From Cinclus cinclus (Eukaryota; Chordata; Aves; Passeriformes; Cinclidae), in the NCBI RefSeq assembly GCF_963662255.1, contig NC_085051.1:54103101-54167100 (forward strand): 64,000 nt of DNA, given 5' to 3'. Positions 39,690 through 51,700 of this stretch are shown piece after piece. The notes under the pieces are model-generated. The model was not told where the DNA came from, ran no database searches, and was given only the letters and a program-made list of their open reading frames with translations. Each line of letters opens with the position of its first letter. Positions within the stretch are counted from its first letter, which is position 1. The position numbers and the translations under genes were made by a program.

Positions 39690-39930
39690 GCAGAACCTGA
39701 ATGAGTCTCTATCTGTTTGACAGATCAGGCACTTGCTGTTTAATTACACAGATGAGTAACATCAATGAACGGCTGCATTTTCTTCCGAGTTTGTTACAGG
39801 GGAATGGATGCGAATTAGGCTGTAAAACAAAACAACGGTGGTGTAAATAGTGTAATTGCTGTCTTCTCATCTGTGGCAATCAATGAGCTGTTAAGGCATT
39901 TTACATGGTTGCCACGAGCCACTTCTCCAT
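39690..39930. promoter_or_regulatory. Candidate conserved non-coding block
   Basis: Unique sequence with a TTTGACAGATCA word (Meis/TGIF-like), TTTAATTACACA, ATCAATGAACGG, and paired TGTAATTG/CAATCAATGAG words. It retains CpG dinucleotides (AACGG, CCGAG, GCGAA, AACGG) in a CpG-poor neighbourhood. The texture suggests an enhancer under constraint, but that cannot be established from one sequence. Confidence 0.28.
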
Positions 39931-40456
39931 CTTGCAGTCTCTGGCAGTAAATAACTCCTTTGCAAATGAGAGAGGGAGATGTACTCCAGTGTGAGCCCCA
40001 CAGCTGCACTACATCAACAGGGACAAAGGCAGCGTGGAAAAATATGCAGGCTCTCACTTCTTGACCCCAAGAAGGGATGGACAAGTTGAAGCAGGATTCA
40101 TTTGAGCATATCATGACAGCTTTATCTAGGAAAGTCCCTGGAAGGGCTGTTTATTGGAGGTCACAATTTGCACCCAGGTTCCTCAAAGAGCCTCTATGTG
40201 CTCAAATAGCAAGTGGGGGGATTAAGACAGTGATTTCATGACCTCTCTAGTCCAATATTCATCTTGAGCACTACTTCAGGGGCCATCCTCCATTCCTTTG
40301 GTGCAGCAGCTCAGTGGTGAGTGGGGTTGAGGCTCTCCTCCCTCTGGGTATTCCTCACACCTGTGCAGCCACAACATTACAGGTATTAGGGAAGAAAGTC
40401 AAACCAAAACCTAGCCTGGCCTGCAGAGAGCTTCCCCAACAGGGCAGAGGCAGATT

Positions 40457-40475
40457 AAAAAAAAAAAAAAAAAAA
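40457..40475. repeat. Poly(A) tract
   Basis: About 19 A residues, 260 bp left of the CR1 copy and not part of its known terminus. Confidence 0.9.
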
Positions 40476-40732
40476 GGCTTTTTCAGCTGTTTGCCCCAGG
40501 GTGAGAGACCTCATTTAGCCTGTTCTTAAAAAACTGAGAAATTAAATAGGTCTGTGACTGGTTTATCATGTTTGGTCCCAGGGTGACAGTGGTGACTCAG
40601 AGCACAAAAGAGGAATGAAGAGCCCAAAGGGGTTTTCTTACCCAGTCGAATGTCTAAGCCTTTCCCTCTTCATGTAGATTGAAATTTGGCACTCAAAAAT
40701 GTGATAATGGTCTTCCTGCTGCTAAGAACAAT

Positions 40733-41190
40733 TTCATAGAATCACAGATTGGCTTGGGTTGGAAGGAACCTTAAAGTTAATCTCGTCCCAAACCCCCTGC
40801 CATGGACAGGAATACCTCCCACTAGACCAGGCTGCTCAAAGCCCCATCTTGTCTGGCCTTGAACATTTCCAGGGATAAGGCATCTACAAGTTCTCTGGGC
40901 AATGTGTTCCAGTGCCTCACTACCCTCACAGTTAAGAATTTCTTCTTAATATCTAATTTAAATCTATCCTCTTTCAATTCAAAAGTATTAAGCTTTGTTC
41001 CATCACTATAATCCCTCATAAAAAGTCCCTATCCCACTCTCTTGTAGCTCTTTTGTATAATGGGATGTGCTATAAGTTCTCCCCAGAGCCTTCTCCTCTC
41101 CAGGCTGAACACCACCTCTCTCAGCCTGTCTTCTTAGGAGAGGTGCTCCAGCCCCTCTGGTAATTTTCATGGACCTTCTCTGTGCTTATA
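40733..41190 (-). mobile_element. CR1 LINE 3' end with ORF2 tail
   Basis: The best-preserved CR1 in the window. The plus strand opens with CATAGAATCACAGATTGG and GGTTGGAAGGAACCTTAAAG, then CCCCCTGCCATGGACAGG, ending with CTCAGCCTGTCTTCTTAGG and GAGGTGCTCCAGCCCCTCTGG. On the minus strand a frame at 40822-41019 reads as the C-terminal tail of the CR1 reverse transcriptase polyprotein, including the typical phrases RFKLDIKKKFLTVRVVRHWN and LPRELVDALSLEMFKARQDG. Upstream of that the frame is lost, so the copy is 5'-truncated and cannot move on its own. It is probably one of the younger insertions here. Confidence 0.96.
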
Positions 41191-43130
41191 TTACCCCATG
41201 TAACATAATTTTCATGAGAAAACCAATACACATTTCTACCCAGGCCACACAGGAGGGGCTGTCCTGCTTCCAGCATCACAGGCAGGTGTTCAGGCATTCT
41301 TGTTCAGGCCTAAGATACCCTGTCCTTCATCCTCCAGGAGGAAGAGCTTTCACTCAAAAATGAGACTCATGGCTCAAAACCCTTCTCACCAACTGCTCCT
41401 TCTGCAGCTCTGGCCCCAGGTGCCCTTCCTAAACAGCAGCTGGAGCTTGTTAGAGCAGCCATAGCCCCCAGCAAGGTCAGCCCTGCTGAGAAATTGAACC
41501 AGAGATGCAAAAAATGGGAAGTAGAAAGAAAGCACTTGAGTCTGTGGTCACTGCAGAGCAGATGGGCATGAGAGTGGGGAATGTGCACCTGCACGTCTCT
41601 ACCTGGAGGTTTCTGAACCTGGAACCAGGTTTACTGTGCTGCACAAGAGCCCTGAGTGTGCTGTGCCAGCCTACACAAACAGGGACATTACCTCCAGCTC
41701 AGCCCCATTTGGATCCAGCCCCCAAAGAGACATATGAATGTGCCATGGAAGAACTAAATCAGTGCTTTTATTGTGCTCATCAAGGACAGGTAGAAATGGG
41801 GCTTTTTTCCTCCAAATCAGCATTATTTCAACAAAGGTGGTTCACATCCACTTACAGGCACAATAAGCACATGTGCCTGAGTTTTGGCTGGAAGTAATGG
41901 CCCAGGTCTTTCCAACCTCACTTTTCCATTTGTGGCACAAAATTCCCACCTGGCCTGTGGCAGTGTGGCTGGAGTTACTGCCACTTTCAGGTTGATCCTC
42001 AGAGAAGGATTTACTGGAATTTCTGCTGATTCCACCAACTCCATATCTGACCTGCACAGAGCAGGAAAGAAAGAAAGAATGCTTTCAGAAGCTGAAAGCA
42101 TTGCTTAAGCTCTCCCCAGCTAGTATTTACTAAATGTGAGCAACCCCAAAAAAAGATAAATAACTTGTGCAGGCATCCTCTCAGGCCTCCTGATAGCACA
42201 ACTCATAGCTCTTCATTTGGTAACTGCCAGCAGCCCTTTTATATCTTCCTTCAAACAACAGTCGGTCATTTGTCCAAACAAAGTTCATCACCCACTCAGG
42301 TCTTTACCTCAGTGCCTGGATTGGCAGATATGCATGTCCAGATCCTCTCAGGGCAAGTGATGGCTGGAGCAGAGTGACCACACAGTCTGAACAGACACAG
42401 AGACACTGGCAAGGATCATAACCCTAAACTTATCAGCTCAGCAGATTTCAAAGCGCTTAACGCAGGCACATCGGATGTATCTGTTCAATGGAAGGACAAA
42501 GAGACAAAGATAAACATCTCCAAAGGTCTTTGGACATTTAATGGGTTCTGAAAATGGAGTCACACCACTCTCCAGAAGTATGGCCAGATGATGCCCCTCC
42601 TGGTTGCTCCCATCATTTCCCCAGTGGCTGCACCACACAAGTACCTACTACACCAAGGGAGTGTGACAGCAAGCTGAAAACCTTGACAACTTCTGTTTTT
42701 CATCAATATCAGCATCATCCTGCACCCTCTTGGAGAGCACCTCAGCTGACTGCACTGGTCCAGCTGCATTGTACAGCTGAACCTTCCTCTGCATGAGTCC
42801 TTGCTCACAGAGCCTCTGTGATCCTCTGTTTTTAATCAGACCCCAAATTTCCTCTTTGCTATGCTGATTTGTGATTCTAAAAGTGGCCAAGTTTCACAGA
42901 TTCCTTTTTGACTTGTCGGGAGTGTAATGTCATCCAAAGCAGAGAAATCTAATAAACTTCATTCACCTAAGTGCAATGACACTGCCTTTGGCCAGTTGCA
43001 ACTGGCCACTCATTTCACACCCCATTTCAAACACTTCAGCACACATCTTTGCTTCTGCTTCCTTTTCTCATTTGACCCAAATTACTTCTCCTTTCTATGT
43101 TCTGTTCTCATAAAACCTGCATTTCAACCC

Positions 43131-43155
43131 AAAAAAAAAAAAAAACAAAAAAAAA
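43131..43155. repeat. A-rich tract
   Basis: Two A runs separated by a single C. Confidence 0.9.
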
Positions 43156-43599
43156 CCACCACATTTTTTTGGCCTGAAGAAGGCAAGAAGGATTGAAGCT
43201 CTCAATCCCACCTCCAAGCTGAAAATTGGAACACTCTACAGTTCCCCTGTCCTGACATGGCAGTGAAGCCTCCTACACTCCCTCCTGCCCTCCCAGTCAG
43301 TCCCTCAAGCTTTATCTGCCTCCTCCCATTCCAAGTGCCTGACTCCTCTGGCATTTCTGCTCACCTCCCACATTATAGGAGACCCAGACCTCTCCATGCT
43401 GTCCTCAGTTGCTCCCCTCAGTCCCAATGAACTGCAAATGCCCAGGCTGTGGAGCTAAAGGCCACATATAACACTGCCTGGTTGAAAGCTGGTGCTGGGC
43501 ATTCAGAGCATCCAGAACACGCAGCCCTGCTGAGCAGCTCTATTTGAAAAGTATTTACCTTATCTCCCTTCTCCCTCCTCTGACCATCAGAAGACAGGG

Positions 43600-43632
43600 A
43601 AAAAAAATAACAAAAACAAAAACAAAAAACAC
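43600..43632. repeat. A-rich CAAAAA tract
   Basis: A short array with a CAAAAA period. Confidence 0.85.
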
Positions 43633-46600
43633 ACCTCCAGGAACAATCAAGGGTACCTAACTGGAGTTCATCCTTGTAAAACAGAGGTGAGACACCAGTC
43701 CAGAGACCTGTGACAGCTTTAATCCAGCTGTTTCAGGAAGCAGCTCACCCACCACATCACAATTTTCATCTGGCTTGTGCACTGTGGAGAGCAGCCCAGT
43801 ATGTCCTCACAACTCATTAGACCTTATCACACTTCTAGGTATGTAGACAGGCATATTACACAATGCTGCATCCAGGGCAGCTCTCCATGCACCCAAGGCA
43901 GCCCCCTGGCTGGGGGAAGGTTCCAGCTTCCTCACTGAGCAGAGGATCAGGCTGTGTCCCCAGTGAACTGCAAACCTGCTGGCTGCCAAAGGTTTCTCTG
44001 CACTGAGCTGTGGGTACAGAGCATCTTCACAACCCTTGAGAGCAGGAGTGCTGCACTAATGAGCTCTGCATGGGTATGTCCAGCTATGGCTATCTGGGAA
44101 ATATCAGCTATTCCCAGCCAGAGGGCTGGAGGCAGCTATCACTGTCCTGCTTGTTATCAAGCTCCTTCAGTGCAGAGACTGGAGTAGTTGCATGTTGCTG
44201 AGCATAGTGCAGCAGCAGGTTCTACATCTTATGAGTAATGCAAGTTTGAACCTAGTTCTCAAAATACATATCTCACCAGCTAGGAACTGCTAGACTCTAG
44301 TTATTCTTAGCCCCCAAGTCACTGTGGTAAGAAACTAAATGGAAATGATTCCCAACAAAAAACATACTGTAATCAAAATATTTATCATGCTGCTTCTGTA
44401 AAAGAGAAAAAGCTCTTCATTTTCAGGGCAGAAAACATGCTGTTTTTATAAGAAACCACTTCATGGCTGATGTTAAGTCATCTGGAATTTTGGAAGGGAA
44501 AATGCGAGGTGCTTTTAGGGACCCTGCCTCCATGCTCCCATCTGGGATCATGTCTACGTGTTTGATGAGGAATTCACAGACCAAGCAAAGCAGCTGCACC
44601 AGACACATGGGATCCCAGTGCAGAGAAACTACCACACTACAACAGTGCCCAAGAACACACTGCCTTCACAGGGAGGGAATGGAAAGAAGTCAAATGAATA
44701 AATCCCATGCTCAGTGTGTGAAATGGAGCAAATCTGCTGTTCTGACTTGGCATTGTCCTGCACCAGCTTAATTACCTCTAGTAAGGTGAGCTAAGTAGAG
44801 AAACAGGTCCCTTCCTGGCAGAGGTGGTGATGCAGGTATGAAACGTGAGCTGTCCATTCCCATTCATTTACAGCTTCATTCATGGAGTTGGAAAACAGAG
44901 CTCAGCACCCACACACCTCTGCAGCTTTTATTTTACAAGTTCGTCAGATAATGGTAAGCTGAAGCTTTTGTGCTTGTCTTTTAGAAGCTGATGACAGCTT
45001 TAAAGACCAGTTTTCCTAAGCCTGCACAGATTTCTTAATAAATAGAAGAAAACTAGAGTCAGTATAACAAAAGATCTCTCTCCCTGCATGTCTCATATGA
45101 ATTACATCCTCAGAGAGTCACAGCAACAGGCAATTCTTGGCTACATGAATATTCAAGGGTTCCCAATAACTTTCAGCAGCACCTACAGAATTTGGTCTGA
45201 CTTCCTACAGGATGGCCTTTGGAATTCAGGTCTTTCTTTGCTCTGGAAAAGAGAGTTACAGCCAAGTACAGCCAGCAGTGATGTGCTTTGCAGGATCCGT
45301 GCTGTGCAATTGGGAGAGATGACATGGACTACTCATCTTCCAGCTCTGGCAGCCTGAAATTAGCCATCTTTACTTGCTTGCTTCAGCCACAAGAAGCCCT
45401 GCTGAGGAAAGCAGGCTCCAGTGCTGTGAACCCCCCCTGCAGTCTCTCAGTGATTCCTCTGAAACCTGGGTGAGACCCAAGTGCAGAAAGATGGTGCTGG
45501 AAATGCCCTTCCAGCTTTCCCTCTCACGCCATCTTCTGCTGCCTGTGAGGCAAGGACCAACCTCTGCAGCCAAGCTTCTCCCTCCTGTGTTTGCCAGCTT
45601 CAGCTCCCCTGTGGTCTCCCTCTGCCAGACATGTAGGGGACAGGGGGCAGTTAAAATTTTACAAAGAAGAGGTAGAGAGGACCAGACACAGATGAATTTC
45701 TCAGTGCACACAAGCGCCTGCGCTGCTTTGGCTTTGCAGCTGCTGACAAAAGCCCCCTGCATTGACCCATCCTTCGTTCCAAACCTGGCCTTGGGGGAGA
45801 GAACAAATTTGTCCAGCCTGAAGAAATTCACTGCACAATACCAAGGGCAGGAGCATGATTTTCACTCTATCAAAACAGTCAAACCAAGGGCAAGGCAATA
45901 TTGTGCAAATGAAACAAGCACGAGGCAGCACAGGCTGGTAATAGCAGGGAAACAAGAACTAGGCAGTGATTTGAAGGTCTGCATCAAGTAAGGGGCATAT
46001 CCTGCCCTACCCTAATATAACCCTCTCAGGTCTTATGACTCAGATTCGCCAAGATTCATCACTTCCTTTTTGTTTTCGTCTTGCAACTGAAATAAGCATT
46101 TTCTGCTGGCCTGTGAGAGAGCCAGGGTTAAATAAGAGCCTTTCTCATGCTGGTTGAGCTGTCTGGCCCCAGAGGCACAGGGTGGAGATGTGGGGTATTC
46201 CCCACACAGCTCACCTGCTGTTCTTGCTCATCCAAGAACAGAAGCAGGCAGGTCCCTGGAGCAGGCTACAGGACTAAATACACTTCTTCCTGAGGTTAAC
46301 CTAAAACCCTGGGGCTCAGTGCAGCTCTTGTGTGGATGGAAGGAAGAAGGGTTTATGATGAAAGCAGAAGCTTCCACTGGTGAAGTGTGGAAGTCCTCCT
46401 TATCCTATGCTATTGCTAACCCCAGCTCTGAGCTACTGCCCCAGCTTCACTGTTCAGATATTAATCAAACTGAGCTCAAAATTAGTCTCTTCTTCAAGCA
46501 GTTTTCTGATGAGTAACCAAGGAACATTAGTGGCTGAGTCACAAGGAAACAAACCTTTGTGCAGCAATAGCAAGCTATGGTAACTCTGTCACATCAGCTT

Positions 46601-47585
46601 TGTGACTGCCTTCAGATGTTTCCAAAAAAGCAGCTCCTCTGTACCACAGTTAGCTCAAAACCTGTCAGTGGCAGGGGATAAATGTTTTGAAAATGTTAGT
46701 AAATGATGAAATGGTGCCTTAATTGCAAAGAACAGAAGCAGAACTGCACATTCATAGGCAGGTTGCCTTGTCCCGTGGTGCATGATCCCATGGGAACACA
46801 GGAGATTTGAATGTTCTTGCAGAATCCATTGCCATCTTCCTCTGTAGCCTTGGAAAAATCAGAGTTTCAAAGTCTAGCACCAATCAGAAGGTCATTTTTT
46901 AAGAGAAGTCTGGCACCAAATTTGCTGAGCTCTTTACAGCTCTGGGGGAGAAGGCAAGAACATTTGCTGTGGGACCACACACATTCTGTGTCCCATGTAT
47001 GGGACTACAGCCTGTCTTTGACAGCAGGGAACATTTGGGCAATAAGGACATGGCATTCAATCCAAATACTTTTCTAATCCATGTGCATCTTTTGGACTTG
47101 CTGATACACACTAGACCTTTGTGATTAATAGCCTCAATGGACTTTGTTCCCTTGAGTTTCTCTGACCACTTTTTGAAGAACTTTATTCTTGAGTGTGCAC
47201 AGTGAACTCTACAGTTTAAAGCCTGACCATGTAAAGAACAGGATTTTTGTTTAAAAACTGCTACAGAAGAAAACAGAGTTAATCTTAGGACCATGAGCTC
47301 TCATTCGACAAGATAAAAGGTGGATAATTTTGTTCAGTATTGCACCTTCTCTACTGCACTAATGACATTGCAATTTCAACCACAGACCCTTTCAATCACC
47401 CCTCTTCCTACTCAGTAAAAAGTCTTCTCATGAGAAGAGGTCCTGTTCCTATTACTATTCCTGTTGCTTTCTCCACATTTTTCTACTTTATTTGGGTTTT
47501 GCAGCAAGGGAGTTAAGAACTTCTCTGGATGTGCAGCCTCCCAGCTGTGAGTGCAAAACGTTTCTAGAGTAGCTTGTTATGTTTC

Positions 47586-47600
47586 TTTTTTTTTTTTTTT
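47586..47600. repeat. Poly(T) tract
   Basis: A T run of about 15 bases inside the old LINE relic. Confidence 0.9.
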
Positions 47601-47994
47601 GTGCACTTTTCCTGTTTGAACAATACCTAACATCTGGTTTACAATTTTCTAATTGCTGAGCATTGAACTGACATTTTCATGGGGTTATACATGATGAGCT
47701 GAAGTTCTTCCTGAGTGGCAATAGCTAATTTTAGAACCTTACCACTGTGCATGGTTAGGATTGTTTTGTTTTCCTTAAGTAAATCAATTGCATCTGCTAT
47801 TCTCCCATTCATCCAATAACCTTTGCAAGATCTTTCTGTTAATCTTTACTGTCAGTTTTAATTTTTATTATTCTCAGTCAACTCTGTATCATCCAGAACT
47901 GCTGTCACTTCTTTATTCACTCCTCTTGTAGATCACTCATAAATATGTAAGAAAAGCAACACAAGATAAATCTCTATAGCAGCCTGCTAGAAAC

Positions 47995-48176
47995 CTAGAA
48001 TATCCTGAGCTGGAAGGGACCCACAAGGATCATTGAGCCAACTCCTGGCCCTGCACAGACACCCCAAAATTCACACAATATGCCTGAGAGGATTGTCCAA
48101 ATTCTTCTTGAGGTCTCCCCTCAGTCTCCTCTTCTCCAGGTTGAACCAGCTGTAAGTCCATTCCTCCTCAGTTATG
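47995..48176 (-). mobile_element. CR1 3' fragment nested in older LINE
   Basis: It begins AGAATATCCTGAGCTGG and AAGGGACCCACAAGGATCAT on the plus strand, then AACTCCTGGCCCTGCACAG and a CTCCTCTTCTCCAGG segment. These are the 3' terminus and distal ORF2/UTR of a CR1 subtype in minus orientation. It interrupts the older LINE between the AAATATG and TTAACCAG landmarks. Its own inner end is truncated near 48176, next to a poly(T) run. Confidence 0.88.
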
Positions 48177-50169
48177 ATTTTTTTTTTTTTGCTACATATG
48201 CCTTAACCAGTCATTAATCTATGGAAGTGGCTTCATATTTGCCCTTTGACTATTAGTTTAATTCTCTGCTTTTCTTTTCTACCAAATTTTCAAGGACAAT
48301 CTGAAGTTTCCTCATATAGTTTTCCTGCACTTTTCTAATGTTAAGATCTTCAGAAAATCTGCCCTTTCATTATTCTGTGTCTTAAAATATTTGAGGAATG
48401 CAAATAATCAATGACAAAAAAAAAAGGTCCATTTATAGGAATGTCACAAATTGTCAGGGTAATTGCTGATGATAATCAAGTGCTTTTCTATTTAGATGCA
48501 ATTCCATGTACTGAGTCATACATTTCATCAGTCCTTCTGCTGAAACAGAAGATCTCTGTGTTCCTGGCCTACATATCAAAACATATGCAAAGACTTTGAT
48601 GTTATTAGAAAATGTTTCTGTGTTGTTGCACCATGTGATGTTATTCCATAGGAGACCACTCATGCCAGGCTCTGACAACTGTTGCTGCACAAACTTTTGC
48701 CTAATGCTAATCAATGAACTGAATGGGATAAAAAGTCCAAGTAAGAATTGTTTCATCCAGTAAAAACTGATGATTAGGCAAGACTCTCACTATGCTTGCT
48801 TCGTTTTCCAGTTAAAGACAATTATATAAATGAGGGCACAAATGTTTACACTGAAAACACACTGTGTCTTAGGCCAGTGGTTTGCTATGTTTCCAGAGCA
48901 ACAACCCAAATTTTCCTTGCATTATGAGTGGAACCACAAAATGTGCTGAGCAAATATGTTTCCCTCCCACAAAACTTTGTGGACAATTTATAAAAACTAT
49001 CACTAATCTGCATACTACCACTGCTTTATGTGCTTGAGCAGTAGACATTCTTCTATTGTAGGAGTACCTCAGGCATCCAAGGATAGGCATTCGAAGTTGT
49101 GTCTTTCTCCTTTTTACATAAAAGGAACAGAAGTGAAGAGTTAGTCAAAACATAATATAATTTACTATAACATGAGCCTCGAGTTACCTGCAAGATCCAA
49201 CTTCTTCTTGGCCTACTTTTTTGTTGGTCGTGAATTCAGTCAAGAAAAGGTTCTTTAAAAACCCTGAAGTTACAGAGATTAGAGAAGGAAGTGATGAGCA
49301 AGTTTGGCACTAATAAAATGGTGATAAAACCTTTTGTGTCTTTGTTACTGCGCTTTAAACTGAGACCCTTTGGCTGGCAAGATGGACAGCCCTCAACCAA
49401 GAGAAGGCAGAGATACAAAATAAACATTTCCATGAAACCAGAGGGGTAAGGGGAACAGGATGACTTTATCCTCACAGTGGATCAAACCATGGCCCTATTT
49501 ATTTACGGCCAGGCATGATGTATGCATGTACAAGAAAATCAAATATCCCAAGCTATTGTAGAGTAGAGATTACGAGGTCAGCCTTTGTTCTGCTGCACGC
49601 ACCAGCCTTGAAAAAGAGCCTTTGTGGAGGAAAATGACCTGCTGTTCATATGAGTTTCCCTCCCCAAAATGAATTCTGCATTTCTCCCAAAGGCATACAC
49701 TAAGCCTAAGTTTTGCTCTCACAAAGGGGCTTTGTCTGAGTGCCTTTGCCTAGAACACAGGCTTTATTTATCAAAACTGCGCATGAAACTTGGTGCCATG
49801 TTGATATTTAACATGCAGAACATGCTGCTTCTCTGGAAGCAAGGGCAGTGAAAATAGTGATCTTAGAGAAGGAACCATGCCCTTTCCTCCCATGGCAATT
49901 CCATCCGTCCACCATCTCAGGCTGAGTCACTGCTATCTTAGCACCAAGCTGTCTCTGGAAACAAAGCCCCATACCTTGTTCAAAAGCAGAACAAAGATCT
50001 TCTGGAGAAGATATGACAGCTTTTTGCAGCTATCATATGTTTTTACTCAGTCTGTTTCTAAGTCACTTAGCTAAAACTTTCACAGGCACTGATTCAAAGA
50101 GTGGGCAGTGAACCAGGCTCTGCAGGTGGTGCAGGGCTACCTCCACCTAGGAGGAGCAGGCTGGAAGAA

Positions 50170-50640
50170 AGCCCAAAACATAAGACAAACTGTACTGGGC
50201 CACACCAAAGCTTCCATCCAACTAGACCCACATTTATTCTCTCTAAGTGGTCAAACCAGATGCTTCATAGTTGCTAGTCCTGTCTAACAATTAATAATAC
50301 CAAGCTAATATTAAATAATTATGCTATAATTAATTATAGCATATAGTCATATCCACCCATAACACCTCCTCCGTCTCCAACACTTTGTACCTTAGGAACT
50401 TCCAGAGCCAAAAATATTATCTCCATAACCCTCAGTCTATTTTTCTTCCATGAATTGGTCTGCACTGTTTTTTACTGTTGATAACATCCTGCAGCAGGGA
50501 GTTTCACAACTTACGTTACCTAGTGTGAGGAATCATACCTTGTTACTCACCTGGAACTTGTCTTCTGATCATTGGCTGAGGTTTTTTTCTGAAGTTCTAA
50601 ATTTTTTCTGGACAAGGCATAAAATAGCTGGATTCTGTTC
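50170..50640 (-). mobile_element. Ancient CR1-like LINE 3' relic
   Basis: A decayed copy of the 3' end of an old CR1-type element in reverse complement. Landmarks in order are ACTGTACTGGGCCACACCAAAG, CATCCAACTAGACCC, CCAGATGCTTCATAG, then ATAACATCCTGCAGCAGGGAG with TTTCACA, and CACCTGGAACTTGTCTTCTG. Spacing between landmarks agrees with the family, but identity is low and AT-rich filler (50285-50345) has been inserted. No coding capacity remains. Confidence 0.6.
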
Positions 50641-51384
50641 TGCTGGATCAAATCACAGGGCCCAAGTCCTTGCAAAAATCTTTTCCCAGAAATGTAGCAT
50701 TATTTTTGGCATATCTGCACGTCCAGTATTCTGAGAAAGGTAAAGAGGTAGGATTTGTGCCACTAATGAAGTAATTTTAATTCAGTTACATTTTAAGTTA
50801 ATTCAGTTAAATTTTGAAGTCATTTAATGCAGTTACACACATATTAAGATGGTTGGTCCTTCTCTCTGTGGCAGTGGATTGGTCATCCAAAGGCTGATGG
50901 AGGGAGTTTCCATTGCAAAAGACAGGCAAACCTACAGAGAAGCTCCTGCCTCAAAACACTCCAGGCATTCAGGATGCAAAAGGAGAAGGGAAGCACACAG
51001 TGAACCACAACCATGGCAAGAGATGTAGGCTGAGCCTGACGTGAGCATTTGAGGAACAAGGAGGGAGCCAGAGCAGGGGTGACCTATCTGAAAGCAACCC
51101 CACATAGTGAGAGCAGCTACCCTTGATAACTACCCAAAATGGGAGGGCAAACTATACATCACAGCCTCTCTTCATTCCTTCAAGCTATAAACAGATATTT
51201 AAGTGAAAGGAAAGGAGAATTTAGGATCCAACCCCTTTGTGGTTACTGAAATTGGCATCTCCTATTGCAGACAAATCCCTCTTCAATCACTTTTCATAAA
51301 GAAATGAAGCTCCCTTTTAAGTCAGCCTAGAATTTTGGCCTTTCATCTCCTGACAGAGATAACACTTTTCTGACCATTAAAACC

Positions 51385-51700
51385 CTCTTTCTGTTCCCAA
51401 GTGTAAATGGGTTTATTTCTCATTAATATCCATTTGTTCTTGTGCCAGCACAGTTCACACACTTGAATAGCCAGGAGGTATTTTGCTCCTGTGTGGCACT
51501 GACACCTTTCCTGAGAGATTCAGAGATGATGGTATGCCCTCTCAGCCCTCATTTTGTTATGCTTTATCAGCCAAAAGTCTTTTAATCTCATGCTGTAAAA
51601 CCCCACTAGCATCCCCCTTCTCAGCATCTGTCCCACTTTAAAATCACCATTCTGGGAATTATTGAGAATTACACACAGGATTTCAAAGGATGCTCCTAGG
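51385..51700 (-). mobile_element. Ancient CR1-like LINE fragment
   Basis: Another old fragment in reverse complement. ATCCATTTGTTCTTGTGCCA is followed by CACACTTGAATAG, ATGCCCTCTCAGCCCTCATT, TTGTTATGCTTTATCAGCC, AGTCTTTTAATCTC and TACACACAGGATTTCAAAGG. These mirror successive segments of the ORF2 3' region of old amniote CR1/L3 elements. It may belong to the same insertion as the relic about 750 bp to the left, since both are antisense and it represents the more 5' part of the element. Confidence 0.6.

Larger units (their letters stand above)
26683..40456. other. Gene-free, mostly unique sequence
   Basis: No gene, tRNA or recognisable transposon seen. A poly(A) tract lies at 27607-27621 and a small tandem duplication at 32059-32116. 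Moderately GC-rich segments (29.1-29.7, 31.3-32.2 and 35.2-35.7 kb) yield frames of 150-230 codons without domains, signal sequences or splice context. A candidate conserved block lies at 39690-39930. Confidence 0.45.
41191..47500. other. Gene-free, mostly unique sequence
   Basis: Only A-rich tracts (43131-43155 and 43600-43632) were recognised. Open frames of 130-205 codons near 45.4-46.0 kb occur on both strands and have no domain or splice support. Confidence 0.45.
47570..48345 (-). mobile_element. Ancient CR1/L3-like LINE relic, split by younger CR1
   Basis: The plus strand preserves, in order, phrases typical of the reverse complement of old amniote CR1-type LINEs: TGCTGAGCATTGAACTGAC, TTCCTGAGTGGCAATAGC, GTTAGGATTGTTTT, and AGATCACTCATAAATATG. 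After an interruption come TTAACCAGTCATTAATC and a diverged continuation to about 48345. The minus-strand coding frame is destroyed by many substitutions and indels. The interruption is a younger CR1 fragment, so this relic was already fixed when the younger element arrived. The match is from memory of the family; the subfamily was not determined. Confidence 0.7.

Noticed and set aside
45370..45991. Overlapping 205-codon plus and 153-codon minus frames
   Set aside because: Both strands are open over the same span with no domain or splice support, which is the pattern expected by chance.
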